Below are positions 44,809 through 53,361 of a stretch of 64,000 bases of DNA, one piece after another. Each line of letters begins with the position of its first letter. Positions within the stretch are counted from its first letter, which is position 1. Location of the stretch: assembly GCA_052161605.1 (NCBI GenBank), contig CP197409.1; one strand, 5' to 3'. A model generated the notes under the pieces. It made no database searches. It saw only the letters and a list, made by a program, of their open reading frames with translations, and was not told the origin of the DNA. The DNA is from JBKCUI01 sp052161605. GTDB taxonomy: Bacteria > Planctomycetota > Planctomycetia > Pirellulales > Pirellulaceae. Position numbers and translations under genes: made by a program.

Positions 44809-46398
44809 CTAGACCACCGAATGTAGCTCGTAGGTTCGCGAATCTCCTTTGCCGTCCCGATGATTCGCCTGCGCGATTTGGTACAGTTGCTGACCAACGG
44901 GGGTTGGGTACTGGCCCGTGATGCACGCTTGGCAGAGATGGTTGGACGGTAAATCAATAGCCCGCGCGATCGATTCGATTGGCAGGTAGCGTAGCGAATC
45001 ACAGCCGAGTTGTTCCGCCATGCGGTCTTGGCTCGCTTCGGTCAATATGCCATTCTCAAGGAACTTGGGAGCAAAGAGTTCGTCGATAGTGGACATATCG
45101 ATCCCGTAGAAACAGGGTGCCACAATCGGCGGGCAAGCGACACGGACGTGAATTTCTTTCGCACCTCCTAGATCACGAATGCGGTTCAGCAATACTTTCA
45201 TCGTTGTGGAGCGGACGATGGAATCTTCTACGAGGATGACTCGTTTGCCATCGAGAACTTCGCGAAGCGGTGTGTACTTGCTCGAGGCTTTTGCTTTTCG
45301 AGCGCGCCCACCCTCGATAAAGGTTCGCCCACTGTAGCGATTGCGGATCAGACCTTCGCGGCAAGGTATTCGCATGCGGTAGGCCATGGCATCGGCAGCA
45401 GCTTTGCTGGTGTCTGGAACAGGAACGACAATGGTGTCGTTGTCGAGAGGGAATTGGTTGCGAGCCAACTCGAGCCGAGCGAGCTCTTCTCCGAGTCGAG
45501 TGCGAGAGAGGTAAACGCTTCGTTCATCCAAAGTGCTCGCGACGTTTGCGAAATAAATCCACTCGAAGAAACAGTGGGCAGGGGGCTGAACATCGTAGTA
45601 TTTCTCAATCTTGATTCCCTCGGGACTAACCAAAATGGCGTGCCCGGGCTGAACCGATTTGATTGAGTCGCGATCAAACCCCAAGTTTAAAAGAGCAACA
45701 CTTTCGCTCGCTGCGGCGAACAGGGCACCATCGATGGCGTAGCAAAGAGGCTTGATTCCTAGCGGGTCTCTCGCGACCAGTAATTCTCCCTTGGCATTCA
45801 GTACAGCGATCGAGTAGGCACCATCGAAGTTTTTCGAAGCAGCTGCGAAGACATCGATCAGGGAGCGGTTTGGGGAGATTGTGAGTTCCCGTCCAATCTC
45901 ATGCAAAATAATCTCCGTGTCGGTATCACGGGCGAGGTGATGTTCCCCTTCTTTGAGCAGCCGATCGCGGAGCTCTGTGTAGTTGGCCAATTGACCGTTA
46001 AAGCAGAAACTAAACCACTTGTTCTTGTGGATATGTTGCCGTTCAAAAGGTTGGGCGTAACTCTTGTCGTCTTGTCCGCACGTTGCGTAGCGAACGTGAC
46101 CGATCGCCGCGTTCCCGGCGTATGCCTCCATGATGGCCTCGCTCTTGCCACGATGAGACAAACGGAAAACTTCGGCGACGGTACCGATGTCTTTCATGGT
46201 GTCTAGAATCAGTGGGCGTTCAGGATTATAGCTCGTCATTCCAGCGGCTAGCTGGCCGCGGTTCTGGATATCCTGGAGCATCCTGGGGAGCAGATAGGAA
46301 ATGGCGTTTCGCCCGCCATCTGGTACTAATCGGCTCTCTTCGCCCGTTGGGAGGTGGTAAATTGCCGCAACACCGCATTCATGGTGCAGTTCGCTCAT
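44809..46398 (-). CDS. purF: Amidophosphoribosyltransferase
   Basis: A 529-residue PurF, first enzyme of de novo purine synthesis (PRPP plus glutamine to phosphoribosylamine). The N-terminal nucleophile follows a seven-residue propeptide, MSELHHE-CGV, as in Bacillus-type PurF. The glutaminase domain has GHVRYATCG and the FNGQLANY region. The PRPP-binding loop is VILVEDSIVRSTTM. Cysteines in CPPIVAPCFYGIDM and HLCQACITGQYP fit the [4Fe-4S] cluster of that subfamily. The active Cys8 is intact. It is the first gene of the purF-ribF-MutS-like unit; the 373 bases upstream should hold the promoter. Confidence 0.96.
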   Translation of the reverse strand: MSELHHECGVAAIYHLPTGEESRLVPDGGRNAISYLLPRMLQDIQNRGQLAAGMTSYNPERPLILDTMKDIGTVAEVFRLSHRGKSEAIMEAYAGNAAIGHVRYATCGQDDKSYAQPFERQHIHKNKWFSFCFNGQLANYTELRDRLLKEGEHHLARDTDTEIILHEIGRELTISPNRSLIDVFAAASKNFDGAYSIAVLNAKGELLVARDPLGIKPLCYAIDGALFAAASESVALLNLGFDRDSIKSVQPGHAILVSPEGIKIEKYYDVQPPAHCFFEWIYFANVASTLDERSVYLSRTRLGEELARLELARNQFPLDNDTIVVPVPDTSKAAADAMAYRMRIPCREGLIRNRYSGRTFIEGGRARKAKASSKYTPLREVLDGKRVILVEDSIVRSTTMKVLLNRIRDLGGAKEIHVRVACPPIVAPCFYGIDMSTIDELFAPKFLENGILTEASQDRMAEQLGCDSLRYLPIESIARAIDLPSNHLCQACITGQYPTPVGQQLYQIAQANHRDGKGDSRTYELHSVV

Positions 46399-46771
46399 AA
46401 AAATAATCGTCTCAACGAGGGTGTTCGGCTCGGACCTTAAGAGAAACCAGCGGGATTTCGCCGCTAAATCCGCAGGACCGAATCTTAACGAAGATAAGCG
46501 GTTCTGTCGAGATTTGATTTCTCGAGAGGGAGGAGGAGGGAAGCGTCAAATTCATGCTTTTGTGCGTTTCTTCCCGAAAACGCGTCTCATTTCTGATGGG
46601 GCGTTGATTAGGGGTAAAAGCTTGGTTGGCTCCCCAGATGCGATTTGAGTGCCTCTTAGTGTTTGGAGACGAATGAAACGGCCCTCGTATCTATCCCCCC
46701 TCGCTTTTGCGTTAAACTCTGCCCTCTCGCTGTACTCGCGGGTCACTTGATGGCACGACGTTCTTTGGATT
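46399..46771. other. 373-base spacer upstream of purF, no gene seen
   Basis: Region between the 3' end of the symporter gene and the purF start. Short frames on both strands lack ribosome-binding sites and family resemblance. No clear hairpin terminator and no PurR-like palindrome were seen. It presumably holds the purF promoter. Confidence 0.4.
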
Positions 46772-48193
46772 TCATCTTTTAAAACGAACTACCATGTACA
46801 ACGCGAGAGACAGGACACATGCTCCTAGCTCATGAGGAATGGCTAGGAGGGATTCCCCCCGAGCGCCGCCAAGCGATTCCCAACCAAACCACCAATGTAC
46901 GCCCCACATCAACGTCCCAAAGATGATCGTTGCTAATACACCAGCACGGCTGACTCGCTCTCGCTCCATCAGGATGGCCATGAACGGTACGACTATCGCC
47001 GCTAATAGCATTCCGTATGAGTCTCGCACTAACTCAAACGCAGTCTCGCCACTCCACGCGAACCCCATACCACCTGCTAGCATGATCCCGATCGACCATT
47101 TCTGAAGCCTTATTCGATTCTCCTCGGTCATCGGTCGTCGACGAAAACGCTCCCACAAGGGCTCGATCACATTGATCCCCAGCATGGTCGCTGGTGCCGA
47201 TATCGCACTCATTAGTGTTGTGAGGATCGTTGCCAGAATGGCGAGAAACAATGCTAGTGCCCCCAAAACGGGCATGTGTAGCTTGGCTAAATGACTCAAG
47301 ACCTGGATGTCGTCATCCATGCGATAACCGAAACCCAAAAACGCAATTCCGCACAGCACCGGAACACATCCCATCGCTAAGTAGATACCCGCTGCCAACA
47401 AACAAGACCAACGAGCGGCACTCATGCTCCGCGAAGATCTAATGCGCTGCACCAGTTCAATTGCCGGTATGTTTCCGATCGATCCGACGGCCAATGCTCC
47501 AAGCATTTGCATCCATGGCGAAGAGGCCTCTCGGTCGAGCAATTCCAAGTTTTCACTAGGGATCAAACTACTTACTTGCCAGCTATCTGACTCAAAAATG
47601 ACTCCGGCTTTGACGATTAAAGCCACCATGGCAATGAGCCCGAGCCCAATGACCAGCATCGATGCTGCATTGGCAACGGCAACTCCACTGCCGCCCCCAA
47701 AAATGCAGAGAATAAAGGCCACACTCGATACCACGATCGTCCAAAAGACGATATCGCCCCCTACGAACAATCGCAGCATCATGCTGGCTGCGATCAGCTG
47801 AGCGGCAATCCATCCAAAATAACTCGGCACGATGACAAGTGACGCAAGCCGTTCTGCGTTCCCGCCAGCCGCTTGACGAAACACATCGCCTACTGTCGTG
47901 ATATCCAAGTGATATAACCGTGGGACGACAAACAACCCGACGAGAACTAAACATAGAGCGATCCCAACGGGATCGATCCAAATCGCTTTCAGGCCGCCGC
48001 GCGCCACCTCGTCAGATAACGTTAACAAGGACTCTGCACCATACCATGTTGCAACTAATGCCCCTGTCCCTGCAACGACTCCGATGCTCTGCCCCGCTAG
48101 AACGAAATCATTCACCGAGGACACGCGTCGAGACGAGGCGATCGCAATCCAGACGAGCCCAACGAACAAAGCGATGGTCGACGCGAGAAACAT
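46772..48193 (-). CDS. Sodium:solute symporter (SSS) family transporter
   Basis: A 473-residue, about 13-segment transporter of the SSS family. The N-terminus DFVLAGQSIGVVAGTGALVATW and the IPAIELVQRIRSSRSMSAAR segment match the family, and the last third shows regular membrane helices. The substrate is not predictable; family members carry sugars, amino acids, nucleobases or organic acids with sodium. The ATG is only five bases after the stop of the DUF1501 gene, so it is the third gene of a PSD1-DUF1501-SSS operon. Import of a product released by the two upstream proteins is an inference. Confidence 0.88.
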   Translation of the reverse strand: MFLASTIALFVGLVWIAIASSRRVSSVNDFVLAGQSIGVVAGTGALVATWYGAESLLTLSDEVARGGLKAIWIDPVGIALCLVLVGLFVVPRLYHLDITTVGDVFRQAAGGNAERLASLVIVPSYFGWIAAQLIAASMMLRLFVGGDIVFWTIVVSSVAFILCIFGGGSGVAVANAASMLVIGLGLIAMVALIVKAGVIFESDSWQVSSLIPSENLELLDREASSPWMQMLGALAVGSIGNIPAIELVQRIRSSRSMSAARWSCLLAAGIYLAMGCVPVLCGIAFLGFGYRMDDDIQVLSHLAKLHMPVLGALALFLAILATILTTLMSAISAPATMLGINVIEPLWERFRRRPMTEENRIRLQKWSIGIMLAGGMGFAWSGETAFELVRDSYGMLLAAIVVPFMAILMERERVSRAGVLATIIFGTLMWGVHWWFGWESLGGARGESLLAIPHELGACVLSLALYMVVRFKR

Positions 48194-48198
48194 TCTCG

Positions 48199-49638
48199 CT
48201 AAATCAATTCCTTGATCGGCTCAACGTGTTCGACGCCGACCAGTTTTTGATCCAAACCGCTATAAAAATACGATAGCTTGTTAGGATCGATTCCCATTTG
48301 GTGAAGAACGGTCGCATGTAGATTCTTGACGTGCAGAGGGCGTTCTGTAGCTGCCGCTCCCAATTCATCGGTGGCTCCCACCGTGGTTCCACCCTTGATG
48401 CCACCTCCTGCCATCCACATAGTGAACCCATAGGAATTGTGATCACGCCCCGTTGAAGCCTGATATTCGGCGACAGGCTGTCGGCCAAACTCACCACCCC
48501 AAACAATCAGGGTGCTGTCGAGCAAACCGGTTCGCTTTAGGTCTTGCAATAGCCCAGCAATCGGCTTGTCCGTTCTGCCTGCATGCAAATTGTGGTTGGT
48601 CTCGAGATCGCCGTGCGCGTCCCAATTGTCGTCATTGTGGGCACCGCCAGAATACAACTGGATGAACCGAACTCCTCGTTCGACCATCCGTCTTGCCATC
48701 AAACATCGCCGTCCGAAATCGTCGGTTTTTGGATTCCCGATACCATACAGGTCCAGCGTATCTTGAGTCTCATCGCTGATGTCGACCAACTCAGGGGCCG
48801 ATTGCTGCATCTTAAAGGCTAACTCGTAGCTCGAAATTCTGGCTGCGAGTTCGTCTTGATTGGTGCGAGCACTCAAGTGAGCGACGTTATTCTCCTTGAT
48901 GGCATCGAGTAACTCTCGTTGCAGTTCTCGCGATACGCCCTCGGGAGCTTGCAGATCCAACAACGGTGTCCCTTTCGCACGCACGATGGTACCGGCGTAG
49001 TTTGCAGGCATGTAGCCGCTCGACCAGTTTTTGGCACCGCTGATCGGTCCACCCTTTGGGTCGAGCATGACGACGTAACCAGGTAAATTTTCGTTTACCG
49101 TTCCCAAGCCATAGTTGATCCAGGACCCGAGCGATGGCGAACCACTCAGGATCTTGCCTGAGTTCATCATCAGCATGGCCGAGCCGTGAATCGGAGAATC
49201 GGCGGTCATGGAATGGATAAAGGCAATGTCGTCGACTCGGTGGGCGAGATTCGGGAATAGGTCGCTGACCCATTTTCCGCATTCTCCGTATTGTTTGAAT
49301 TTCCACCGAGGCTCGACGATACGTCCTTCGTTTCTATGTCCGCCACGACCGAACGTCTTCACAGCGATGGTCTTGTTGTCCATCCCCACCATGTTTGGTT
49401 TGTAATCGAACGTATCGATCTGGCTCGGGCCACCGTACATAAACAGGAAGATGACCGACTTGGCCTTGGCTGCTGTCGGAGGTAGAAACGCGTGCGGCGA
49501 GGGTATTTGATCAGCATTAGCCCTTGAGAAAAAACCGTCTCCTGCAAGAAGCGATGCCAAAGCTGCTCCGCCAAACCCGCAGCCCGACTGCCACAAGAAC
49601 TCGCGGCGTGTTCGTCCACAAAAGTTTCTTTTGGTCAT
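48199..49638 (-). CDS. DUF1501 family protein (sulfatase-like fold), Tat-exported
   Basis: The ATG at 49638 is preceded by GAGGAAGGAAG at proper spacing, so an ATG 21 bases upstream in frame is rejected; the product is 479 residues. A clear twin-arginine signal, RTRREFLWQSGCGFGG, begins near residue 8. Family motifs are FLFMYGGPSQIDTFDYKP, the HSMTADSPIHG region and VWGGEFGRQPVAEY with TGRDHNSYGFTMWMAGGG. It lies 17 bases after the PSD1 gene and five bases before the symporter gene. The operon context suggests that the three act together on one external substrate. Confidence 0.91.
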   Translation of the reverse strand: MTKRNFCGRTRREFLWQSGCGFGGAALASLLAGDGFFSRANADQIPSPHAFLPPTAAKAKSVIFLFMYGGPSQIDTFDYKPNMVGMDNKTIAVKTFGRGGHRNEGRIVEPRWKFKQYGECGKWVSDLFPNLAHRVDDIAFIHSMTADSPIHGSAMLMMNSGKILSGSPSLGSWINYGLGTVNENLPGYVVMLDPKGGPISGAKNWSSGYMPANYAGTIVRAKGTPLLDLQAPEGVSRELQRELLDAIKENNVAHLSARTNQDELAARISSYELAFKMQQSAPELVDISDETQDTLDLYGIGNPKTDDFGRRCLMARRMVERGVRFIQLYSGGAHNDDNWDAHGDLETNHNLHAGRTDKPIAGLLQDLKRTGLLDSTLIVWGGEFGRQPVAEYQASTGRDHNSYGFTMWMAGGGIKGGTTVGATDELGAAATERPLHVKNLHATVLHQMGIDPNKLSYFYSGLDQKLVGVEHVEPIKELI

Positions 49639-49655
49639 GATTCGATCTTCCTTCC

Positions 49656-52163
49656 TCAATCGAGATAAACGAATTCGTTGGAGTTGAACAGCACCACACA
49701 GTACTCGCGAAACGCCTGTCGTTCGGTCAGTGCAAACTTCGTCTGAAGCAGCTTGATTCGCGCGATCGCTCTTTCGACTTCTTCGTCTGTTGCGGGGCGA
49801 GAATACATGTTTTCAATCGTGAATCGGAGCTGATCCTCCAATGAATCTCCGACCGACTCGTGTGCGAAACGGGCCAGGTGGGTTGAATGTTTTTGTAGAA
49901 ACTGTCCGTTCATCATGTTGAGTGCCTGAGCGGCTTGGGTGGTCAAAAAGCGGGCTTCGCAGGTCACGTCTGTTTCTGGATAGTCAAAAACAGAAAGCTC
50001 TGGAGGCACAAGGGAACGCTTAATGTGGATATAGATGCTCCTGCGAGCTTGCTCATCTTCGCTCGATTTTCTCCACCCCGAACCGGGAACGCTTTGTCCT
50101 GCCTTAACATCGTCCGAGACATCGGGATAGATGCTCGGACCATACATGCTGTAGTTGATACGACCGGTAACTGCCAAGACTGTGTCACGGATTTCTTCGG
50201 CGCTGAGTCGTCTCGTGTTAAAGCGAGCAAAAAGATCGTTCTCCGGGTCCGCTGCGATAGATTCAGGTGTACCACGAGAGCTCTGACGGTACGTTTCGCT
50301 GGTCACCATCAGGCGGTGAATCGCTTTTAGACTCCAATTTTTGCGAACTAGTTCACGAGCTAAGAAGTCGAGCAGCTCCGGATGCGTGGGAACGTCTCCC
50401 ATTTGACCAAAGTTGTTCGCCGAGCGAACGATTCCACGGCCAAAGTGATGCTGCCAAAGTCGATTGACGATGACGCGACTCACTAACCGATTCTCTGGTT
50501 GTGTTAGCCAATTGGCGAGCACCAACCGTCGGCCTGCGGATTTCTGATCCGGTTGCGGTTCGGGGATGATTGGTGCATCCTCGCCGAAGATTGCAGGGTA
50601 AGCTGGTTCCACCTCGACACCGAGTGCCTCCGGAGATCCCCGTAGCAGGACGTGCGTCGTCGGTGGACTGACTTCGCATTTCGCGAGCCCTAGCCTGGCA
50701 TCGACCGGCATGGAATCTAGTTCTTTTCGGGTTGTTTCGAGCTCAGACTTTAAGCGTTGATATTCGGAATACTCTTGTTCGGATATGTGACTTTGCAGCT
50801 TGGCGTCTACCACTTTGTTGCGGTCTGGACTCTTGGCAGCAACTTTATCTACCTCGTTCATCTTTTGGATACCGAGTTCTTCCAAGTCACGCATGCGTCG
50901 TTCGGCTCGCCGGATTGTCGACCTCAAAGCCCTCGTCTTTTCTACTTGTTCTGGAGTGGTGATCAGAATCTGGGAATTGGTTCGCTGGTCTCCACGATTT
51001 CCGTACGATGTCACATCGCGCAAGAAGGCGACGAGTTGATAATAATCTTTTTGTGGAATCGGATCGATCTTGTGGTCGTGGCAACGGGCACAATTCATCG
51101 TGAGCCCCATGAGGCCTTGTCCGATGGTAGTCACGAGATCGTCGAACTCGTCCATCCGAGCTTGTGCTGGGTCAGCTGGTTCATCATCCCAAATTCCTAG
51201 CCGGTAGAATCCGGTTGCCGTCAGCGTCTCTGGACTGCGCTCGGGTAGTTCGTCGCCAGCGATTTGCTCACGAAGGAATTGATCGTAAGGCTTATCGTTG
51301 TTGAAGGCACTGATCACATAGTCGCGATATTTGTACGCATTAGGCTTTTCGCCATCTCGCTCAAAGCTGTTGGTTTCGGCATAGCGAACGACATCCAGCC
51401 ACCCGCGAGCCATTCGTTCACCGAATCGCTTATCTGCCAAAAGGTCATCTACGATTTTTTCGTACGCTGCCCTGGACGGGTCATTTGCGAAACGATCCGC
51501 AGTCGCTTTATCGGGCGGTACTCCGATAAGATCAAAGTACAAACGACGCAGTAGCTCACGCGGTTCGGCAACTGACGAACGAGCCATTCCCTTTTTGTGA
51601 AGCTTGTCATCGATAAAGGCATCGATCGGATTGCCGGTCGATGCGACTCCTGGAATTTCCGGTACTGAAGGATCGGATAGCGGGAGAAACGCCCAGTGGG
51701 CCGTATATTCGGCACCAGATCGGATCCAACGTTGAATCTTTTCGACTTGGGAGGCAGAAAGCCCCTCACCTTCGGGGGGCATTCTGATCGAATGGTCGTC
51801 GGCAGTGATACGAGCAATCATCTCGCTCGCGTCTGGCTCTCCAGGAACGATGGCGCGAGTGCCGCTATCGGTTTCGGCTGTTGCGAACTCAAAGTCGTGA
51901 AGTGCTAATCCCGACTCCTTGGTGTCCACGCCGTGGCACGAGTAACAGTGCTTGGCCAGAATAGGACGGATTTCACGGGCAAAATCGATGGGCTCGTCAT
52001 CAACTTGCTCCGGATCGTCTGTTTCACCCTTCAACTCTCGAGCACTGAGATCCGCGTTGCCACCTCGGGGGCTGAATGGCAACACTGAGCCCACAAAGAA
52101 AGCGGCAACGATCAAAACCGCTGGAGTCGTTCTTGTCATCATGCCATTCCAAAAGGCAGACAT
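49656..52163 (-). CDS. PSD1 and planctomycete cytochrome C (PSCyt1/DUF1549/DUF1553) protein
   Basis: An 835-residue exported protein; ATG 52142 or 52139 are alternative starts that shorten the region before the signal TTPAVLIVAAFFVGSVL. PSCyt1 has CYSCHGVDTKESGLALHD. DUF1549 includes RYAETNSFERDGEKPNAYKY and a second CxxCH in NCARCHDHKIDP. A predicted coiled segment (about 420-490) separates it from the DUF1553/PSD1 domain, which has LVSRVIVNRLWQHHFG and ends NSNEFVYLD. It is the shortest of the three homologues in this window and has no extra carbohydrate-binding module. It is the first gene of the PSD1-DUF1501-SSS operon, divergent from the pst operon. Confidence 0.92.
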   Translation of the reverse strand: MSAFWNGMMTRTTPAVLIVAAFFVGSVLPFSPRGGNADLSARELKGETDDPEQVDDEPIDFAREIRPILAKHCYSCHGVDTKESGLALHDFEFATAETDSGTRAIVPGEPDASEMIARITADDHSIRMPPEGEGLSASQVEKIQRWIRSGAEYTAHWAFLPLSDPSVPEIPGVASTGNPIDAFIDDKLHKKGMARSSVAEPRELLRRLYFDLIGVPPDKATADRFANDPSRAAYEKIVDDLLADKRFGERMARGWLDVVRYAETNSFERDGEKPNAYKYRDYVISAFNNDKPYDQFLREQIAGDELPERSPETLTATGFYRLGIWDDEPADPAQARMDEFDDLVTTIGQGLMGLTMNCARCHDHKIDPIPQKDYYQLVAFLRDVTSYGNRGDQRTNSQILITTPEQVEKTRALRSTIRRAERRMRDLEELGIQKMNEVDKVAAKSPDRNKVVDAKLQSHISEQEYSEYQRLKSELETTRKELDSMPVDARLGLAKCEVSPPTTHVLLRGSPEALGVEVEPAYPAIFGEDAPIIPEPQPDQKSAGRRLVLANWLTQPENRLVSRVIVNRLWQHHFGRGIVRSANNFGQMGDVPTHPELLDFLARELVRKNWSLKAIHRLMVTSETYRQSSRGTPESIAADPENDLFARFNTRRLSAEEIRDTVLAVTGRINYSMYGPSIYPDVSDDVKAGQSVPGSGWRKSSEDEQARRSIYIHIKRSLVPPELSVFDYPETDVTCEARFLTTQAAQALNMMNGQFLQKHSTHLARFAHESVGDSLEDQLRFTIENMYSRPATDEEVERAIARIKLLQTKFALTERQAFREYCVVLFNSNEFVYLD

Positions 52164-52326
52164 CGCAGTTCGCTTATTTAAAGGTGGGAAGGGGTGTGGT
52201 AGGATTTCGCCATGCAGGATATCTCAACGGTCTGTTGTAACGAAGTAATCCGCACGCCATGCGTTAAATTATAGCCTCATAACTCTTCAAAAGCTATGCG
52301 AAGCCTCCCCAACCGAGTACGATTCT

Positions 52327-53361
52327 TTGTCAGTTCGATTTTTCGCTCGATATCGCGGGAGTTGCAGGTTGTTTCAGGCTAGATCCTTTTCGTTGGGCTG
52401 TTGGATCGCCATTCTCGTGGCTTGCGGTCTAAGTTACGTTAGCAGGGCAAGTGCTCAGCAACCGGACACGGAACTACCTAGCTACCAAGTCTCGCACGGG
52501 CCGACCGGTTTAATCCGCTCCGTCGGTTCTGACACGATGATTAGCTTGATGCATCTTTGGACGGAGCAGTTCAAAACCTATTACCGTGGTGTTAGGACTG
52601 AAATTGAGGGGCAAGGATCCTCGAAAGCCATGCCGGCACTGATCGAAGGTGCCTCGAGTTTCGGCCCGATGAGCCGTCCAGCGAAACCGTCCGAGATTGA
52701 TGAATTTGAGAACCGCTTTGGATACAAGCCGACGATTCTACCCGTCGGAATCGATATGGTGGGAATCTTCGTTCATCGAGATTGCCCGCTCGAATCCATC
52801 TCGCTCGAGCAAATCGATGCTATCTTTTCGAGCACCCGCCGGCGAGGGCACTCTCCAATTAAAACGTGGGGTGAGCTAGGACTTAATGGCGATTGGGCGA
52901 ATCGTCCTATTGTACTTTATGGCAGAAATGCAGCATCGGGGACATACGGCTTCTTCAAGGATCGAGTCCTTAACGAAGGAGACTTTCAGCCCAAGGTTCT
53001 TGAACAACCTGGCAGCAGCTCCGTCATCGCGGCTATAGCGGACAACCGGTACGCCATGGGCTACAGCGGAATGGCCACTGGAAGCGACACGGTCAAGGTC
53101 CTAAGGATCTCTGAACAAAACGGGGCTGTCGGTGTTCCTCCTAACGAAGACAATGCCCACGATGGTTCATACCCGTTGGCTCGCTATCTGTTTATCGCGA
53201 TCAACTACAAACCAAACTCGCGACTCGACCCGACTCGAAGAGAGTTCCTTAAATTTGTATTCAGTCGCGATGGCCAGAATCTGGTGTTGCGGGACGGATA
53301 TTTACCGATCAATGCTGCCGTCGCTGAAGAAGCCTTGAAAGAAGTTGGGATCCGTGACTAA
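52327..53361 (+). CDS. pstS: Phosphate-binding protein, PstS-like
   Basis: A 344-residue periplasmic binding protein starting at a TTG, with a signal segment near residues 20-40 (WIAILVACGLSYVSRASAQQ). The mature part has SVGSDTMISLMHLW, GQGSSKAMPALIEGASSFGPMS split by its usual turn, YGRNAASGTYGFFKD and AIADNRYAMGYSGMA, all characteristic of PstS-type proteins that bind phosphate. It is the first gene of a pst operon and overlaps the permease gene slightly. No convincing Pho box was identified upstream, so regulation by phosphate is inferred from function only. Confidence 0.9.
   Translation: MSVRFFARYRGSCRLFQARSFSLGCWIAILVACGLSYVSRASAQQPDTELPSYQVSHGPTGLIRSVGSDTMISLMHLWTEQFKTYYRGVRTEIEGQGSSKAMPALIEGASSFGPMSRPAKPSEIDEFENRFGYKPTILPVGIDMVGIFVHRDCPLESISLEQIDAIFSSTRRRGHSPIKTWGELGLNGDWANRPIVLYGRNAASGTYGFFKDRVLNEGDFQPKVLEQPGSSSVIAAIADNRYAMGYSGMATGSDTVKVLRISEQNGAVGVPPNEDNAHDGSYPLARYLFIAINYKPNSRLDPTRREFLKFVFSRDGQNLVLRDGYLPINAAVAEEALKEVGIRD

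Noticed and set aside
44753..44926. N-terminal extension of RibF into purF
   Set aside because: Most of it lies inside the purF coding region and is not RibF-like; ATG 44752 gives the standard N-terminus.
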